Source: Sacculina carcini (lineage: Eukaryota; Arthropoda; Thecostraca; Sacculinidae). From it: a stretch of DNA of 64,000 nucleotides. The notes beneath the pieces are model-generated. The model searched no databases, had not been told where the DNA came from, and saw only the letters and a list, made by a program, of their open reading frames with translations. The stretch is taken from contig OU696581.1 of assembly GCA_916048095.2 (NCBI GenBank), positions 7,224,266 through 7,288,265 on the forward strand. The letters are read 5' to 3'. Below, piece after piece: positions 1-10,770 of the stretch (within the stretch, counting starts at the first letter, position 1; each line of letters starts with the position of its first letter). A program made the translations under genes and the position numbers.

Positions 1-163
1 CATAATCACATAATACAAGCTCAAGTGAAAACATCTGAGCAAAAGGGTAAAGGCTATACATAATAAATATGATAAGTTTAAATATCATACGTGAAGCAAC
101 GGGGCCCCTCAACATTCGGGCCCCCCCGGCCGGGGGGTACGGGGGGCGGTTGTTACGGCTCTG
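1..163 (-). mobile_element. hAT-like MITE (family A), truncated by window edge
   Basis: This is the reverse-oriented right part of the family seen complete at 1920-2174. It shares the GC-rich core of C and G runs and the ATCATACGTGAAGCAACGG segment, and ends in ACGGCTCTG at 163. The other terminus lies outside the window, so no target duplication can be checked. No coding capacity. Confidence 0.7.
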
Positions 164-808
164 CTTATTTGATGAGGAGTTGCTTGGTCGCTTGTTGCTA
201 GTAAAGTTGTGATAGTAAGTGTTATTATTTTTATTAAAGTTGCGATCGCTTTGAACGAATCGCTAAGCGCAGCAGCACCGAAGTGACACATATAATTTGT
301 TGACTTGGTTCCATCGATCTAGCAGACTCCATTCTGGGCTGTTCAGATGTGGCGCGCCAAGTTTGGAATTGTAGGGATCGAAGCCTCTCAAAATGTGTCA
401 AACCTCACCTCAGCCCCTCTCTCCCGAAAATAATTCTGACCATGAACGTTTTGAGTATAGCTCCTCATGTTCCACCAAACCACCGCATCATTTTTTCCTA
501 GCTCCCCGCGTTGGTAATATCCTGGCGCCGTCACTATCGTGCCGAGAAAAACGGGGTTCCGCTGCAAGTTGACAAGAAAAAGTTTTCGAGCATTTATTAC
601 AGATGATCAGTGGAACGCTTCAATTTCGCTAGGAGAGGTTAGAAATATGCAAAATAAATGCATAATACATTTTTATTACTAAAGCAATATTGCACGTGGA
701 AAGTGTTTGCATTCTTACCATGCAACTGGATTTACCTGTAGTTAATGATGATAATAACAATCATTTCAATTTGAGCATTCAATTTGAGTTAGACTTGCAT
801 GATGCAAA
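164..808. other. Non-genic stretch with a decayed MITE
   Basis: No supportable gene. About 370-545 is a decayed member of the family ending in CTGGCGCCGCCACTG (family D): it has the AAAATGTGTCAAACCTCACCTCAGCCCC and CCTGGCGCCGTCACT portions seen at 7097-7382 and 8923-9125. The rest is AT-rich and unremarkable. Confidence 0.5.
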
Positions 809-1207
809 TACCGTAAATTCCGGCCAGTAAGACCATGTCTTGATCCATGTCATACTCCATATTTTTCATAGTGGGCTTAATGGCCAGAACTATTTTAGGG
901 TCTGGAAATTCAATCTGTCAAATTTGTATTTATAAAAAAAACTTCTAAAGGAAGAACAAGCCTCATTTTAGTATGAATTGTATCAAATATGTGCAACAGT
1001 TTTTTGAAAAAAGGAAATTAACACGTAAATGATAGAAAAGAACGAACTTTTCAGCATACTGTGTGTGTAGAACAAACAAAGGGACTGAAGAATACTACCG
1101 GAGGAAAGTTAAAAAATTCAAGCGGGCATATTGGACGGTATTACTAAAAGCCTGGCATTTCAGCGACAAGAAAGGTGACATGGGCTTAATGTCCGGGACC
1201 TACGGTA
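809..1207 (-). mobile_element. MITE with ACCGTA... inverted termini (family B)
   Basis: Left end TACCGTAAATTCCGGCC and right end GGCCGGGAC-like TCCGGGACCTACGGTA are inverted copies flanked by TA, as in Tc1/mariner-type insertions. The inside is AT-rich, without a transposase. It carries 'GGGCTTAATGGCC' near an end, as in the cleaner copy at 63431-63943, but in opposite orientation. Superfamily assignment is inference from TA flanks only. Confidence 0.6.
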
Positions 1208-1489
1208 TTCTCAATATCGATCACTCACTGAGCATGAACTGTGGGCTCTCCGGGGTTTAAGTTCGACAAACACACGACGCGCAGGAGCAGAACAGCATTT
1301 TGCAGCAAACAGCTGTCGTACAATGAACCCGCGCTACTTGAAGGACATTTGAAGGGCATTCATGCGTCAAGCACGCGCTGTGCACGTGAAGTCGGCCATT
1401 TTGTGCACGACGAACGGTTGATGACCTCAATAAGTCGGCAGCCAAGAAAATACCGCACTTTTTGCGCTCGTGAATTCGCCAGCGAGTCT

Positions 1490-1720
1490 GCCGTGTGTCG
1501 CATTATATATACAGAGTCAGGGCGTATATTTGTGTCGAGGCTCGGGGGGATGACAGCCATCATGCATTAGTGTTCAAAGTAGGCTCAGTTGGTCAATTGC
1601 ATGGAACCCTATTTTCGGCCTATTCAATTACAACACACATGCTTCAATGATGCAGTATATTGTATATAATTGCATATACACACACACACACTTGTCGTGT
1701 ATAGTAACATTTTTGCTATG
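1490..1720 (+). repeat. Dispersed repeat (family C)
   Basis: The stretch from the GGGGGGATGACAGCCATCATGC motif through GCCTATTCAATTACAACAC recurs at 8455-8690 in the same orientation and in part at 62540-62660 on the other strand. No termini or ORF identify its class. It ends near an (AC)n run. Confidence 0.6.
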
Positions 1721-1911
1721 TTGATTTTGATATCAATATGTTCTTGCTATGTTGATTGCTATGTTGATTTTGATAATGTATGTTTGTGTGCGAGTGTATG
1801 TGTAAGTGCGTGTGTTTGCAAAGTTCAGCGTTTGCACAGTGCTGCGTCTGCAGGGTACGTTCTAGGTATCACGTGGCGGTGATCGGGTGACGAGTTGAGA
1901 TGTAAGGATGT

Positions 1912-2182
1912 GTGTGGGGCAGAGCCGTAGCAACCGCCCCCCAAACTCCCCGGCCAGGGGGCCTCAAATGTTGAGGGGCCCGTTGCTTCACGTATGATTT
2001 TAAATTTATCATATTTATTATGTATAGCCTATACCTTTTTGCTCAGATATTTTCACCTGAGCTTGTATTATGTGATTACGTCCAATAAATCAATTCATTA
2101 TTTGGTGCTTTATTTATAATGGGGGCCCCAGGTGTTGCCTTCTGGGGGACCCATAAGTCCTCGCAACGGCTCTGGTGTTGGG
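1912..2182 (+). mobile_element. Complete hAT-like MITE (family A) with 8-bp TSD
   Basis: The element runs 1920-2174 (255 bp). Its ends are CAGAGCCGTAGCAACC and the inverted GTTGCGAGG...form ...CGCAACGGCTCTG. The flanking octamers are gtgtgggg (1912-1919) and gtgttggg (2175-2182), 7 of 8 matching, which is the 8-bp target duplication expected of hAT elements. It is non-autonomous. Other copies: 1-163 and 50256-53077 (interrupted); a decayed one is at about 14940-15180. Confidence 0.75.
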
Positions 2183-4035
2183 AGTCGTGTTCGGGCGTGT
2201 TTGCTGTGCGGTGTTGCCTTGTAGGCGCGCGTGGGACATCGCTGTTTTGTTTTCTTAAAATTGCCTTCTACTTCTACAAATATACCCACCAATAAACTGA
2301 ATAATCGAATATACACTGAATAATTGAATAATAATTGAAAATATACAGTATAATTGCACATTCACATCCTCCCATCCAATTTGTCGGCGATATATATACC
2401 CCACATATATCCCCAAGGAACTAGTCCCATGATACAGAGCAATAAAGTGATTATAGTCGATGAAAATGCACTAGAAAAATTACAATGCATGTGTTCCATT
2501 CATTCCGGTCAAAGTGGAATTGTGAACGTACATGGTGTATGTTTAAAATAAACCGTGCGGCCATATATTATTCTGGTCTCATCAGAAGTAACCATAATAA
2601 TATCCACTAAGCGCAACATTCGAGAAAATCCCAGGAATTCAAGAGCACAAGCTTTCATGGATACCAGAGATGATCAAGGTTCACATAGACTCACACACAT
2701 ACACACACACACACACGTACACGTACACGCGCAAACGTAAGTGCACAATATACAACTACAGTGTGAATAAGTGATGCCAAGTACTGAATGCGGCAAAAAA
2801 TTGACTGAGGACACTACGAAGTAGCGCAGCAAGCCTGAGATAATCAGGTGTCTATGTTAGGTTAAGCTAGGATAGTTAGGCTAGGTTAGTTAGGAAAGGG
2901 AAAGAGAAATGAGACTGAATCGGGGACAAAACCTTCCTGGGGCGCAATATCCGATTTAGCTACGATCAACCAAACTGGATGATAAGGCACACAAACAAGT
3001 AAACATACATGTACACACACACGCACACACACACACACACACACAGTAAGCTAGACACTGTTCATTTACTTGTCATGCTTGTAAAGTAATGAGATTGCTA
3101 CAATCAAACGAATGAGATGTCATCAAATAATGGCTGCATTTCGCGGCAGTGGTGAAGTTATGCTATCTGACAGTCGTTGTGGTAGATAATATTTCTGTAC
3201 GTTTGCTGGTCATTAGTAGCCGCAAGATACTGTGTGTGCTTCAACACGACTGTAATAGGGAATTAGCAAGTTCATATGTCCATATAGCTGAAAAGACGAA
3301 CACCTTATAATAGTGCATGCTTCCAGTCACCTAATAGGAGAAGATCATTATTTCAATCGATATTTACTTCATTCAGATATTTGAGATTATAACAGCAAAT
3401 ATGAAAAAGTAAATTCAGAAATGTAACTCAGATATAACTGATAATTCAACGTGTTCATTAGCTCTTGTGCCGTGCCGGGATGAGCCACTACAGCTAGTAG
3501 AGCTAAAAGAGCACATTAACACCTGTGCACTAATTACAACACATGTAGCGTGCACCGTGAAACAGAACACCGCTAGACGGGGAATGCTTATGAATTGAGA
3601 AATATCACCAGAACATCTTCACAACGCATTCATGAATGATCGCGCAACTTTCTGTGCATTTTCCTAATAACGGTGCAAACGTGTGTCTCTGTGTGTGTGT
3701 GTGTGTTTGTGTGTTTGTGTGTGTGTGTGTGTGTGTATGCATAGAACAGTCAAACTAGGTCGCTATGCAGTATGCTCTCACATACACATACCAAGCTCGC
3801 ATACAACACTGTAAATGTTTCAACGACAGGTTTTTTAGGTCAAACGTCTCATTTTCTCTCTCTCTCTCTACTGCACTCTATCTCTCCCTTACTCTGTCGG
3901 TCTAGCAAAAAATATAACTGCATACATGCAGGTATGTCTGATGCAAACACACGAAGCTGCAATGCTTGAAATACGGGAAGGTTCCAGAAGATCATATGCA
4001 GTTAAAATATTTCATAAAATAATCCTGACCATGAA
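2183..4035. other. Non-genic stretch: AC/GT microsatellites and a dispersed repeat
   Basis: No gene seen. It holds (AC)n near 2692-2730 and 3011-3046 and a (GT)n run at about 3686-3737. The segment at about 3210-3480 (from CCGCAAGATACTGTGTG to AACGTGTTCA) recurs at 13430-13555 with 14640-14755, and partly at 38400-38570 and 43130-43300. Confidence 0.6.
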
Positions 4036-4039
4036 CATC

Positions 4040-4445
4040 CCGGTCATTAAGTCCACCTGGTCATTAAGCCCATGCCTCCACGTTTCAGGCCTAAAATACT
4101 AGGTTATAGTAGTACGGTCCTCCAATATGCCCAACCGAAATTTTAACTTTCCCCCGGTAGTATTTTTACAATTGTTCTGCTGGTTCTACATACAGAATAT
4201 GTTGAAAATATCGGTCCTTTCCTATCATTTACGTGTTAATTTACCTCTTACTCCAAACCTTTGCACATATGTGTGCTTTATTAACATTGATATAATTCAT
4301 ACTATAATGAAGCTTGTTCTTTTGGATAAATATAACTTTGGCTGACTGATTTTTTCACCCTGAAATAGCTGTGGCAATTAAGTCCACCATGAAAATATGC
4401 AGTATAATTTTGTATTCAAACATGGGCTTAATATGCCCGGTATCT
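4040..4445 (+). mobile_element. Decayed MITE, family B
   Basis: Contains GTCATTAAGCCCATGCC, TTTCAGGCCTAAAATACTAGG, then TTTTTTCACCCTGAAATAGCT and ATGGGCTTAATATGCCCGGTA in the same order as the cleaner copy at 63431-63943. The outer termini are eroded. No ORF. Confidence 0.55.
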
Positions 4446-5143
4446 ACTATATTAATTCCTTCATTATCACTGAATTGTGTGTTCGTGACGTAATGGGTCT
4501 CAGAACATGGGCATGTTTTTCAAATATGCACGCGACGAAGCCGCCATGTCAATGGTGTTATTTCTGGCATCAGTCAATACCGAGTGTGTACGTCAAGGTG
4601 AATTCAAGGTCATTATTCACAGACAACTCAACGGCTGTTATCTGTTCGTTTCCAACGCTGCCCAGTGCGTTATTCAAAATACATATACGAATTCCACAAG
4701 CTGAAATCGATCGTGTGTAAAAAAGACCACTTCAATTTTTTTCCCCAACAATTTTGGGAAAAAAGCTGCTTAGTAACGAATAACGTTTTTCATCGTAGAA
4801 ACAATTCAATTCCTCGTGTCAACTCTCATAAGAATTATCAAAGACTGGAGTCAGTGTTTCAGCAATGCCAGCCAGTTCTTCGTCATCATCGGAGGAGTCA
4901 TTCAATGATATCTGGCGAAATGTTTCATCACATATATCATTACATACTAGATTACCCCTGTTTTCCAAGATAAAATTTACAACAAAACATGTCTTTTATA
5001 CATAATAAAACAGCAAGCAGAATACTGCAAGATATTGAGGTGATTTGTTAGTGAGCAAGACACGGATAAAGACAAGAACTTACTATAATCCAAGCGAAAA
5101 TAGCAGTCTTCATATTAAAATTATCTTCGTGGAAAACAATAGC

Positions 5144-5418
5144 GGATCCAGAGTGCAATTGGGGGGGGGGGGGGGGGGGGGGCTGAATTATGTGTGAGTG
5201 ACTAGTTAGCGTGTGAAGGTCATGACTTGGGGCATTTTTTCAATTATATATACACACGCGATCATGTACGAAGGTTTTGCGATAATGCTTATATGAACAC
5301 ATTCTACAGAAAGATACTTTTATTGACCTCTTTTAGTGAGCCTCTTGGCTATGAGGAGTTGATGGAAACATTTTGGGGAGCCTCGGCCCCCTTAGTCCTC
5401 TTCTGGGTCCGTCAGTGG
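5144..5418. mobile_element. MITE remnant (family E) with poly-G tract
   Basis: Begins TAGCGGATCCAGAGTGCAATT and ends near GGGTCCGTCAGTGGCTG, degenerate forms of the GTGGCGGATCCAGAG terminus. It carries a run of about 22 G at 5161-5182 and shares CTTGG-TATGAGGAGTTGATGG with 5689-5946 and 38070-38090. Non-coding. Confidence 0.5.
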
Positions 5419-5688
5419 CTGAAAAGCTGTCAAACATTTAGATAGTCAAGTCCTCCATTGCTAAAGAAGACTACAAGTCAAATCATATCACGTGATTTAC
5501 ATGCGTTTTAGAATATGCTCATTTTGCATGTGTTAAGTGACTAAATTAGTAAGGAAACGAGTGAAAAATCAGAGAACTAGGGAAGTGAGAAATCAAAATA
5601 CCAATGACATCAAAAATCTATGTGTGAAAAATTCATTAATTTAATCGTTTAGTCAGTGTAGACATTAGGGGATCGAACATAACGTACT

Positions 5689-5946
5689 CACTGGCGGACC
5701 CAGGGGGTTCAGGGGCCTGAAGCCCCCCCCCCAAACGTTTCCATCAACTCCTCATAACCAAGAGATTCACTAAAAGTCATCCTTGACTGAAAGTAGTCAA
5801 GGATGAGTATATTTTTGCAGTTTGTTGATATAAGCAATATCTCAAAGCATATTCGCACATAATGCGTTGGTAAATGTATGTATATAACATTGACAACTTG
5901 TTCGCCCCCCCCCCCCCCCTCAAATTTCACCCTGGATCCGCCACTG
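5689..5946 (-). mobile_element. MITE, family E
   Basis: Inverted ends CACTGGCGGACCCAGGGGG and CCCTGGATCCGCCACTGG enclose about 230 bp with C-rich tracts. It is related to 5144-5418 and 37654-38143. No coding capacity; superfamily not established. Confidence 0.6.
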
Positions 5947-6016
5947 GACGTACTATAAAAAGCTGGACTTTATATTTGAAAAGTTAGGCCATTGTTTCCA
6001 GCTTTGATTTCAAAAG

Positions 6017-6152
6017 ATAACTTTTAAGGTGATATATTTCCCTGAATATCGATATTTTGTTGTTGTTATAATATTATATTGTTGTTATAATGTTTTGTTG
6101 TTGGTGAAATAGTATCGATATTCAGGGAAATTAATCACCCCTAAAAGTTATA
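6017..6152. repeat. Inverted repeat, about 39-bp arms
   Basis: The left arm (about 6017-6056, AACTTTTAAGGTGATATATT..., then CCCTGAATATCGATATT) is the near-exact reverse complement of about 6112-6152. The arms flank a TTGTTGTTATAAT-repeated loop of about 55 bp. It could be a tiny foldback MITE or a hairpin; no target duplication was recognised. Confidence 0.65.
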
Positions 6153-7096
6153 TTTTATGAACTTATTACTTATAAGTTATAAAACATGCTACAAAAATGA
6201 TTAATTGTCTGGATAACTTCATGTTTTCATAATTGAAAAGTGAGACTATATTTTATTGTTTTGGAGAATATCTTTAGAAGAGTTACCAACCTAAATGAGA
6301 ATATCAATTTTACCAATAGAAACGAACTATTAACGCACAGGAAAAACGACACGAACATGTTTTTTTGTAGTTCCAACAAATACATTTGCAGGACCGTTTC
6401 ACCTGATCAGTTAATCACGTTGATTATCAAGATATGTGCGAATGAAATGAACAAGGAAAACGCCCATTTTTCGTTGGCGATATTCCATTCGTGTGCATTT
6501 TTCACTCGATCCACCACTGCCACTCACAAACACACACACACTCACACACATACGCGCGCGCAACAAACAGTCGTGAAGGTCAGACAGCGGTCATTCAAGG
6601 AGCAGAAATTGAACGAGCGTTGCACACTGAAGTGCGTTTTGTCACGATGACAAAGCGACGGTTGCCTCGACTAAATCCGTGTGTGTACACCTGCGAAATG
6701 TTTCCAAAAACTCAAACAACATGTTTCCAAGAAGTGGGCGATATTTTCTGAGCCCTTCCTACAGTACTTTGTGGATGTTTTCTTATTAAAATAATATATT
6801 CATACTGTGTTATTTGGCAGTGTTTTTCTGAACAAGAATATGGAATATAATTCCACAAATTATTTCGCGAAAAATACAATTATTTGCTCTATTTTTCCGT
6901 ATTTCTTGGTTTATTTGGACATATAAACTGTTGTTATTGTCGAAGAATATGAGTTTTCATTTCAACAACGAATTCAAGAACCAATAGGAAATCTATGATA
7001 ACTAGCTGTTCGAGGAAGCGTAAGGAACAAGCATAAGCATGCAATACATAAATATATTATTCATGGTATTTTTTCTAATTTTATTTTCATATATGC

Positions 7097-7382
7097 ATAG
7101 GCTGCGCTAAGGGCTTAGGGGCCTCAACCCCCAAAAATATGTCAAGCCTCCTAAGCCCCCCCCCCCAAATCATAATCATGGGAATGAAAAATTATTACCA
7201 CTGTGAACGAAGCCCTTCAATTTTGGTTCAACTTCGAGGACTGAATAAGTGTGCCCCAGTTCCTTACTGAAATACTATTTAGTCAATGTTCGACTGTAGG
7301 TCTTCATGCTTCGCCAAGCCCCACAACTTTTCCCTTAGCCCCCCTCAGCCACTTCATCGGAAAAATCCTGGCGCCGCCACTG
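7097..7382 (-). mobile_element. MITE, family D
   Basis: The right end AAATCCTGGCGCCGCCACTG is intact. The left end is eroded but keeps AGGGGCCTCAACCCCC and CCTAAGCCCCCC. Related copies: 8923-9125, 38653-38833, 43380-43566 and, decayed, about 370-545. Non-coding. Confidence 0.55.
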
Positions 7383-7821
7383 CATATATGCCTTACTAAA
7401 CATTCAATTTTACTGTAAAATTGGACCTAATCTGCTTAGACCAGTGGTCTCCAATCTTTTTTCTCTGATTCCGAACTTGTTAAGAAGCCAACTATTGATT
7501 TCCACACATCAGCGCTGAGAAATGCAATAATTTAAATTGTTGCATTAAATAATGTGAGGAAGTCACAAGAAACGAAAATAAAGGAATATTTCTTAATGTC
7601 GTCCTTTAATTTCCCACTTGACTTCTACTACCTTTTTGCACAAGTTTCGAACCACGGATTCATCACAAATAAACACAAACAATTGCAGAATTGTTTTGCT
7701 ATAAGGATTAATTATTCGTAAAAAATTACAGGTGTACTTTCTTATCATTACTGAAAATGTGAAAAAAATAAACAGCTCATAAATTAACACAAGGAAGAAA
7801 CGGTTACCAAAGAACATATGA

Positions 7822-8125
7822 ATTAGGATGTAATGTATAATGTGTAATGTAATGTGTAATGTAATATGTAATGTAAAGTGTAATGTAATGTGTAATGTAA
7901 TGTGTAATGTAATGTGTAATGTAATGTATAATGTAATGTGTAATGTACTGTGTAATGTACTGTGTAATGTACTGTGTAATGTACTGTGTAATGTAATATT
8001 TAATGTAATATTTAATGTAATATTTAATGTAATGTGTAATGTAAAGTGCAATGTAATGTGCAATGCAATGTGTAATGTAATATGTAATGTAATGTGTAAT
8101 GTAATGTGTAATGTACTGTGTAGTG
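7822..8125. repeat. 12-bp minisatellite
   Basis: About 25 copies of a TAATGTAATGTG unit with variants (TACTGTG, TAATATT, AAAGTG). Because 12 is a multiple of three and the unit lacks stops in some frames, both strands show long spurious ORFs made of four-residue repeats (CNVM / ITLH). There is no sign these are genes. (GT)n follows at about 8190-8240. Confidence 0.9.
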
Positions 8126-8454
8126 TGTCAAAATATACCATTTCAACGTATGACCTAGTTTTCTTGATCCTGTATGTCTTTATGTATGTGTGTGCGTGTG
8201 TATGTGCATGTGTGTGCGTGTATGTGTGTGTGTGTGTGCACAATTACACATGTGTAGGCATAATGCTTTCCCGACAAGGTAACATTCGCGACCGGTGTGC
8301 ACATTTGTTTGTATGTCTGTGTGCTGCCTAGGTGCATGACTGCCTAGGTGTACGTGACTTCGGGCACACCTGTTGGGCACACAGCATACCTGCAAGTTAA
8401 GGCTCTATCACGCTATTATGCAAAACACAATGCGTGTGACGATAGCAATGTAGC

Positions 8455-8690
8455 AAGCGCGTGTATTTGTGTCGATGCTCGGGGGGATGACAGCCATCAT
8501 GCATTAGTGTTCAAAGTTGACTCAGTTGCATGAGATCGTCAATTATTTTCGGCCTATTCAATTACAACACGCATTCGTCAACGGAAATTATATTGCATAA
8601 AATTGCACACACGCACCCACACACACACACTACTCGTGTATTGTTACTTTTTTGCTATGCTGATTTTGATAACACACTCACCAGTGAACT
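8455..8690 (+). repeat. Dispersed repeat (family C), second copy
   Basis: Same order of segments as 1490-1720: GATGACAGCCATCATGCATTAG, TTTTCGGCCTATTCAATTAC, an AC run, then TTTTTTGCTATG-TGATTTTGATA. Class unknown. Confidence 0.6.
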
Positions 8691-8922
8691 GAACTTAGAA
8701 TTTTCGTGAGGGAGGTATAATTGCATATTTATTCACAAGCCGATGTGTCCGGGGGTAATATACCCCCATTCCCCCAGGATCTACGCCCATGCGATGCAAC
8801 ATGACGGTCTTACATGGCTTCAACTTCACGTCGAATATAACTGCGGAAATTCGCGGAATCCATTAATGACCAAGTGAAGGCTTGTCCGATGGAAGTTTGT
8901 AGATAGCCAAGTGTGAAACAGT

Positions 8923-9125
8923 CAGTGGCGATGCCGAGATTGGGGCTTGAGGGGGCTTAAACCTTCCCCCTAAAATATGTCAGGATTCCCTGAGCCCCCC
9001 AACAAAATCTTGACCATGAACATTTCGAGTGTAGTTGATCATGTTTCGCGAAGCCCCCACATCTTTATTCTTAACCTACCCCACCCTTTGCGCCCCCTAC
9101 CGGATAAATCCTGACGCCACCACTG
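8923..9125 (-). mobile_element. MITE, family D
   Basis: Left end CAGTGGCGATGCCGAGATTG and right end AATCCTGACGCCACCACTG are imperfect inverted copies about 200 bp apart. The inside carries GGGGGCTTAAACC and CCCTGAGCCCCCC tracts typical of the family. No ORF. Confidence 0.6.
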
Positions 9126-9732
9126 TCCTTAATCGTACCCTACAAAATGCCTTGTACAATCCAATTTAGCCTTATGCTTCACCATTTCAAACGTTCGCTC
9201 AATTTCTCATTTATTTCATGTAGCCTACCGTAGAAAAATTGGATTATTCAAATGATGATTTAGCAAGGTGGTTCTCGGTGTTCTCAGTGTTCGCACCCCT
9301 TTCAAATCAGCAGTCAGTTATCGCACACCTTGGGTTCTTGATAGCTGTATACGAGAATATGAATATACAAACGTGGTAATAGCAACACTGTTTATTCAAT
9401 ATTCATTCATACAACTCTTTCAAGAGGATTAAGCAAATCTATGTTTTTCAGGAAAAATATAATGTATAGGTTAAACATATAATTTCTTTAACAAAAATTA
9501 CAGGAATTCTCGCATCTTCTAGAAGCAGGATGGCACCCCGGTTAAGAAGCCCTGGTTTAACAGAATAATATGTGCCATTGTACCGAGACGAACATCTACA
9601 AGGACATTTCATTACACAGTTTTGTCATTTCAGCTCTTGGTTGTCGAAGCATATCAACTCAGCCGTTTCCATGGCAACCAAAGTTATTGATCGCTACACG
9701 CATCACATAAGGTCTAGAAGGAACTGTGACGC

Positions 9733-9733
<1 letters not shown>

Positions 9734-9792
<59 letters not shown>

Positions 9793-9870
9793 TCACATGC
9801 ATACATATATACATACACACACACACAAACACACACAGACATACTCACACATACACACACACACACAAGT
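9734..9870. repeat. (AC)n microsatellite, interrupted
   Basis: About 135 bp of CA dinucleotides with short TA/TG interruptions. The apparent ORFs here are poly(Thr-His) readings of the repeat. Confidence 0.95.
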
Positions 9871-10137
9871 TTAGTCGGCCCTCAAAAAAGCGCACTCGAA
9901 GGAACCGGGAAAAAATGAGCTATTTGGAGGTTTCCGCTACTTGGAGGTGTGCTTTGCAGCAATGCTAATCAACCTTTTTTACTGTCAACCGTTCGTTTTT
10001 CATATACTATATTATTTACCGGTTTGCGTCTTTCACAAAAGATTCCACCAATATTTTGTACAGTAACATCAGAATAGTCTTCATCTGCACGACGTTCTCC
10101 TCTGGACGTCGTGGTTTCGATAGACTGCAGTTTGCAG

Positions 10138-10307
10138 GAGAGATCCGTTGCATCAATGTTGAAATCATCATTAGTCTACGATGCAATAGTAATAGAAATT
10201 GACAATGTGATACGAGAGTCTATAATCCTGCGTGATCTCTGTGCGAGAACCCATCAACCGGATGTATTGGCGCTGCTGTATGATATGAAGAGCTGGGCTG
10301 AAAAAAG
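10138..10307 (+). CDS. Possible isolated coding exon, unknown product
   Basis: A 170-bp segment preceded by TTTGCAG and followed by AAAAAAG/GTTACG is open with a balanced, non-repetitive composition (e.g. SLVYDAIVIEID, then HQPDVLALLYDMKSWAEKR), unlike the AT-rich surroundings. It is predicted helical with acidic and basic alternation and contains no family motif I recognise. The donor GTTACG is weak, and no partner exon was found nearby. The MYND gene 5 kb downstream has an in-frame stop just before its ATG, so this is not directly joined to it. It could equally be a pseudogene fragment or a chance ORF. Confidence 0.3.
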
Positions 10308-10450
10308 GTTACGAATCACTAATATATTATGGCTGAATTGAGTCATTGAACGCTATACTACACAGCTCAAATATCGACTGTAGCAAGAACAAAAGTGCAC
10401 ATATACTTGAATTAGCAATTTACGTAGAACATGAACTAAATTAGTTTGTG

Positions 10451-10770
10451 GACTCGGTGATGTAGTGGTAACACACCCGCCTCACAAGCGGCAGGTCCAT
10501 GATTCGTAACCCAGCGGATAATAATTGGGCGAATTCTATAATCCAACAGCCCCTGTCCACCTAGCAGTAAATGGGTACCAGATATCAGTCATGTGTTGTC
10601 TCATGCATTCTGGGGAGGTGACCCTCTAATACGTCTTCCGTCCTTGTGGCGCCATAGCGTGGAGAGGGTCGGTTCTGCGGTGGCAGCGAGCTGCACGGGG
10701 CACACCTGTGTGTTCATAAGCTTCGTTTTATTCCCGTGTAGAAGTTGTCACTTGAGACCTTTAATTTTTA
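10451..10770 (+). mobile_element. tRNA-Val-derived SINE, copy 1
   Basis: The tRNA-like head has an A-box-like TGATGTAGTGGT, a CAC anticodon loop (CCTCACAAGCG) and a degraded B box. A conserved tail follows (GCGAATTCTATAATCC..., TTGTGGCGCCATAGCGTG, GTGTGTTCATAAGCTTCG). Copies at 39919-40250 and 44676-45005 preserve GGTTCGAAACC, the canonical B box. This is a Pol III-type retroposon, not a tRNA gene. Confidence 0.85.

Noticed and set aside
7593..8243. 216-aa minus-strand ORF
   Set aside because: It is a translation of the 12-bp minisatellite and a flanking AC run.
10451..10520. Functional tRNA-Val gene
   Set aside because: The head resembles tRNA-Val(CAC), but the acceptor stem does not close and a conserved non-tRNA body follows in three copies, so it is a SINE.
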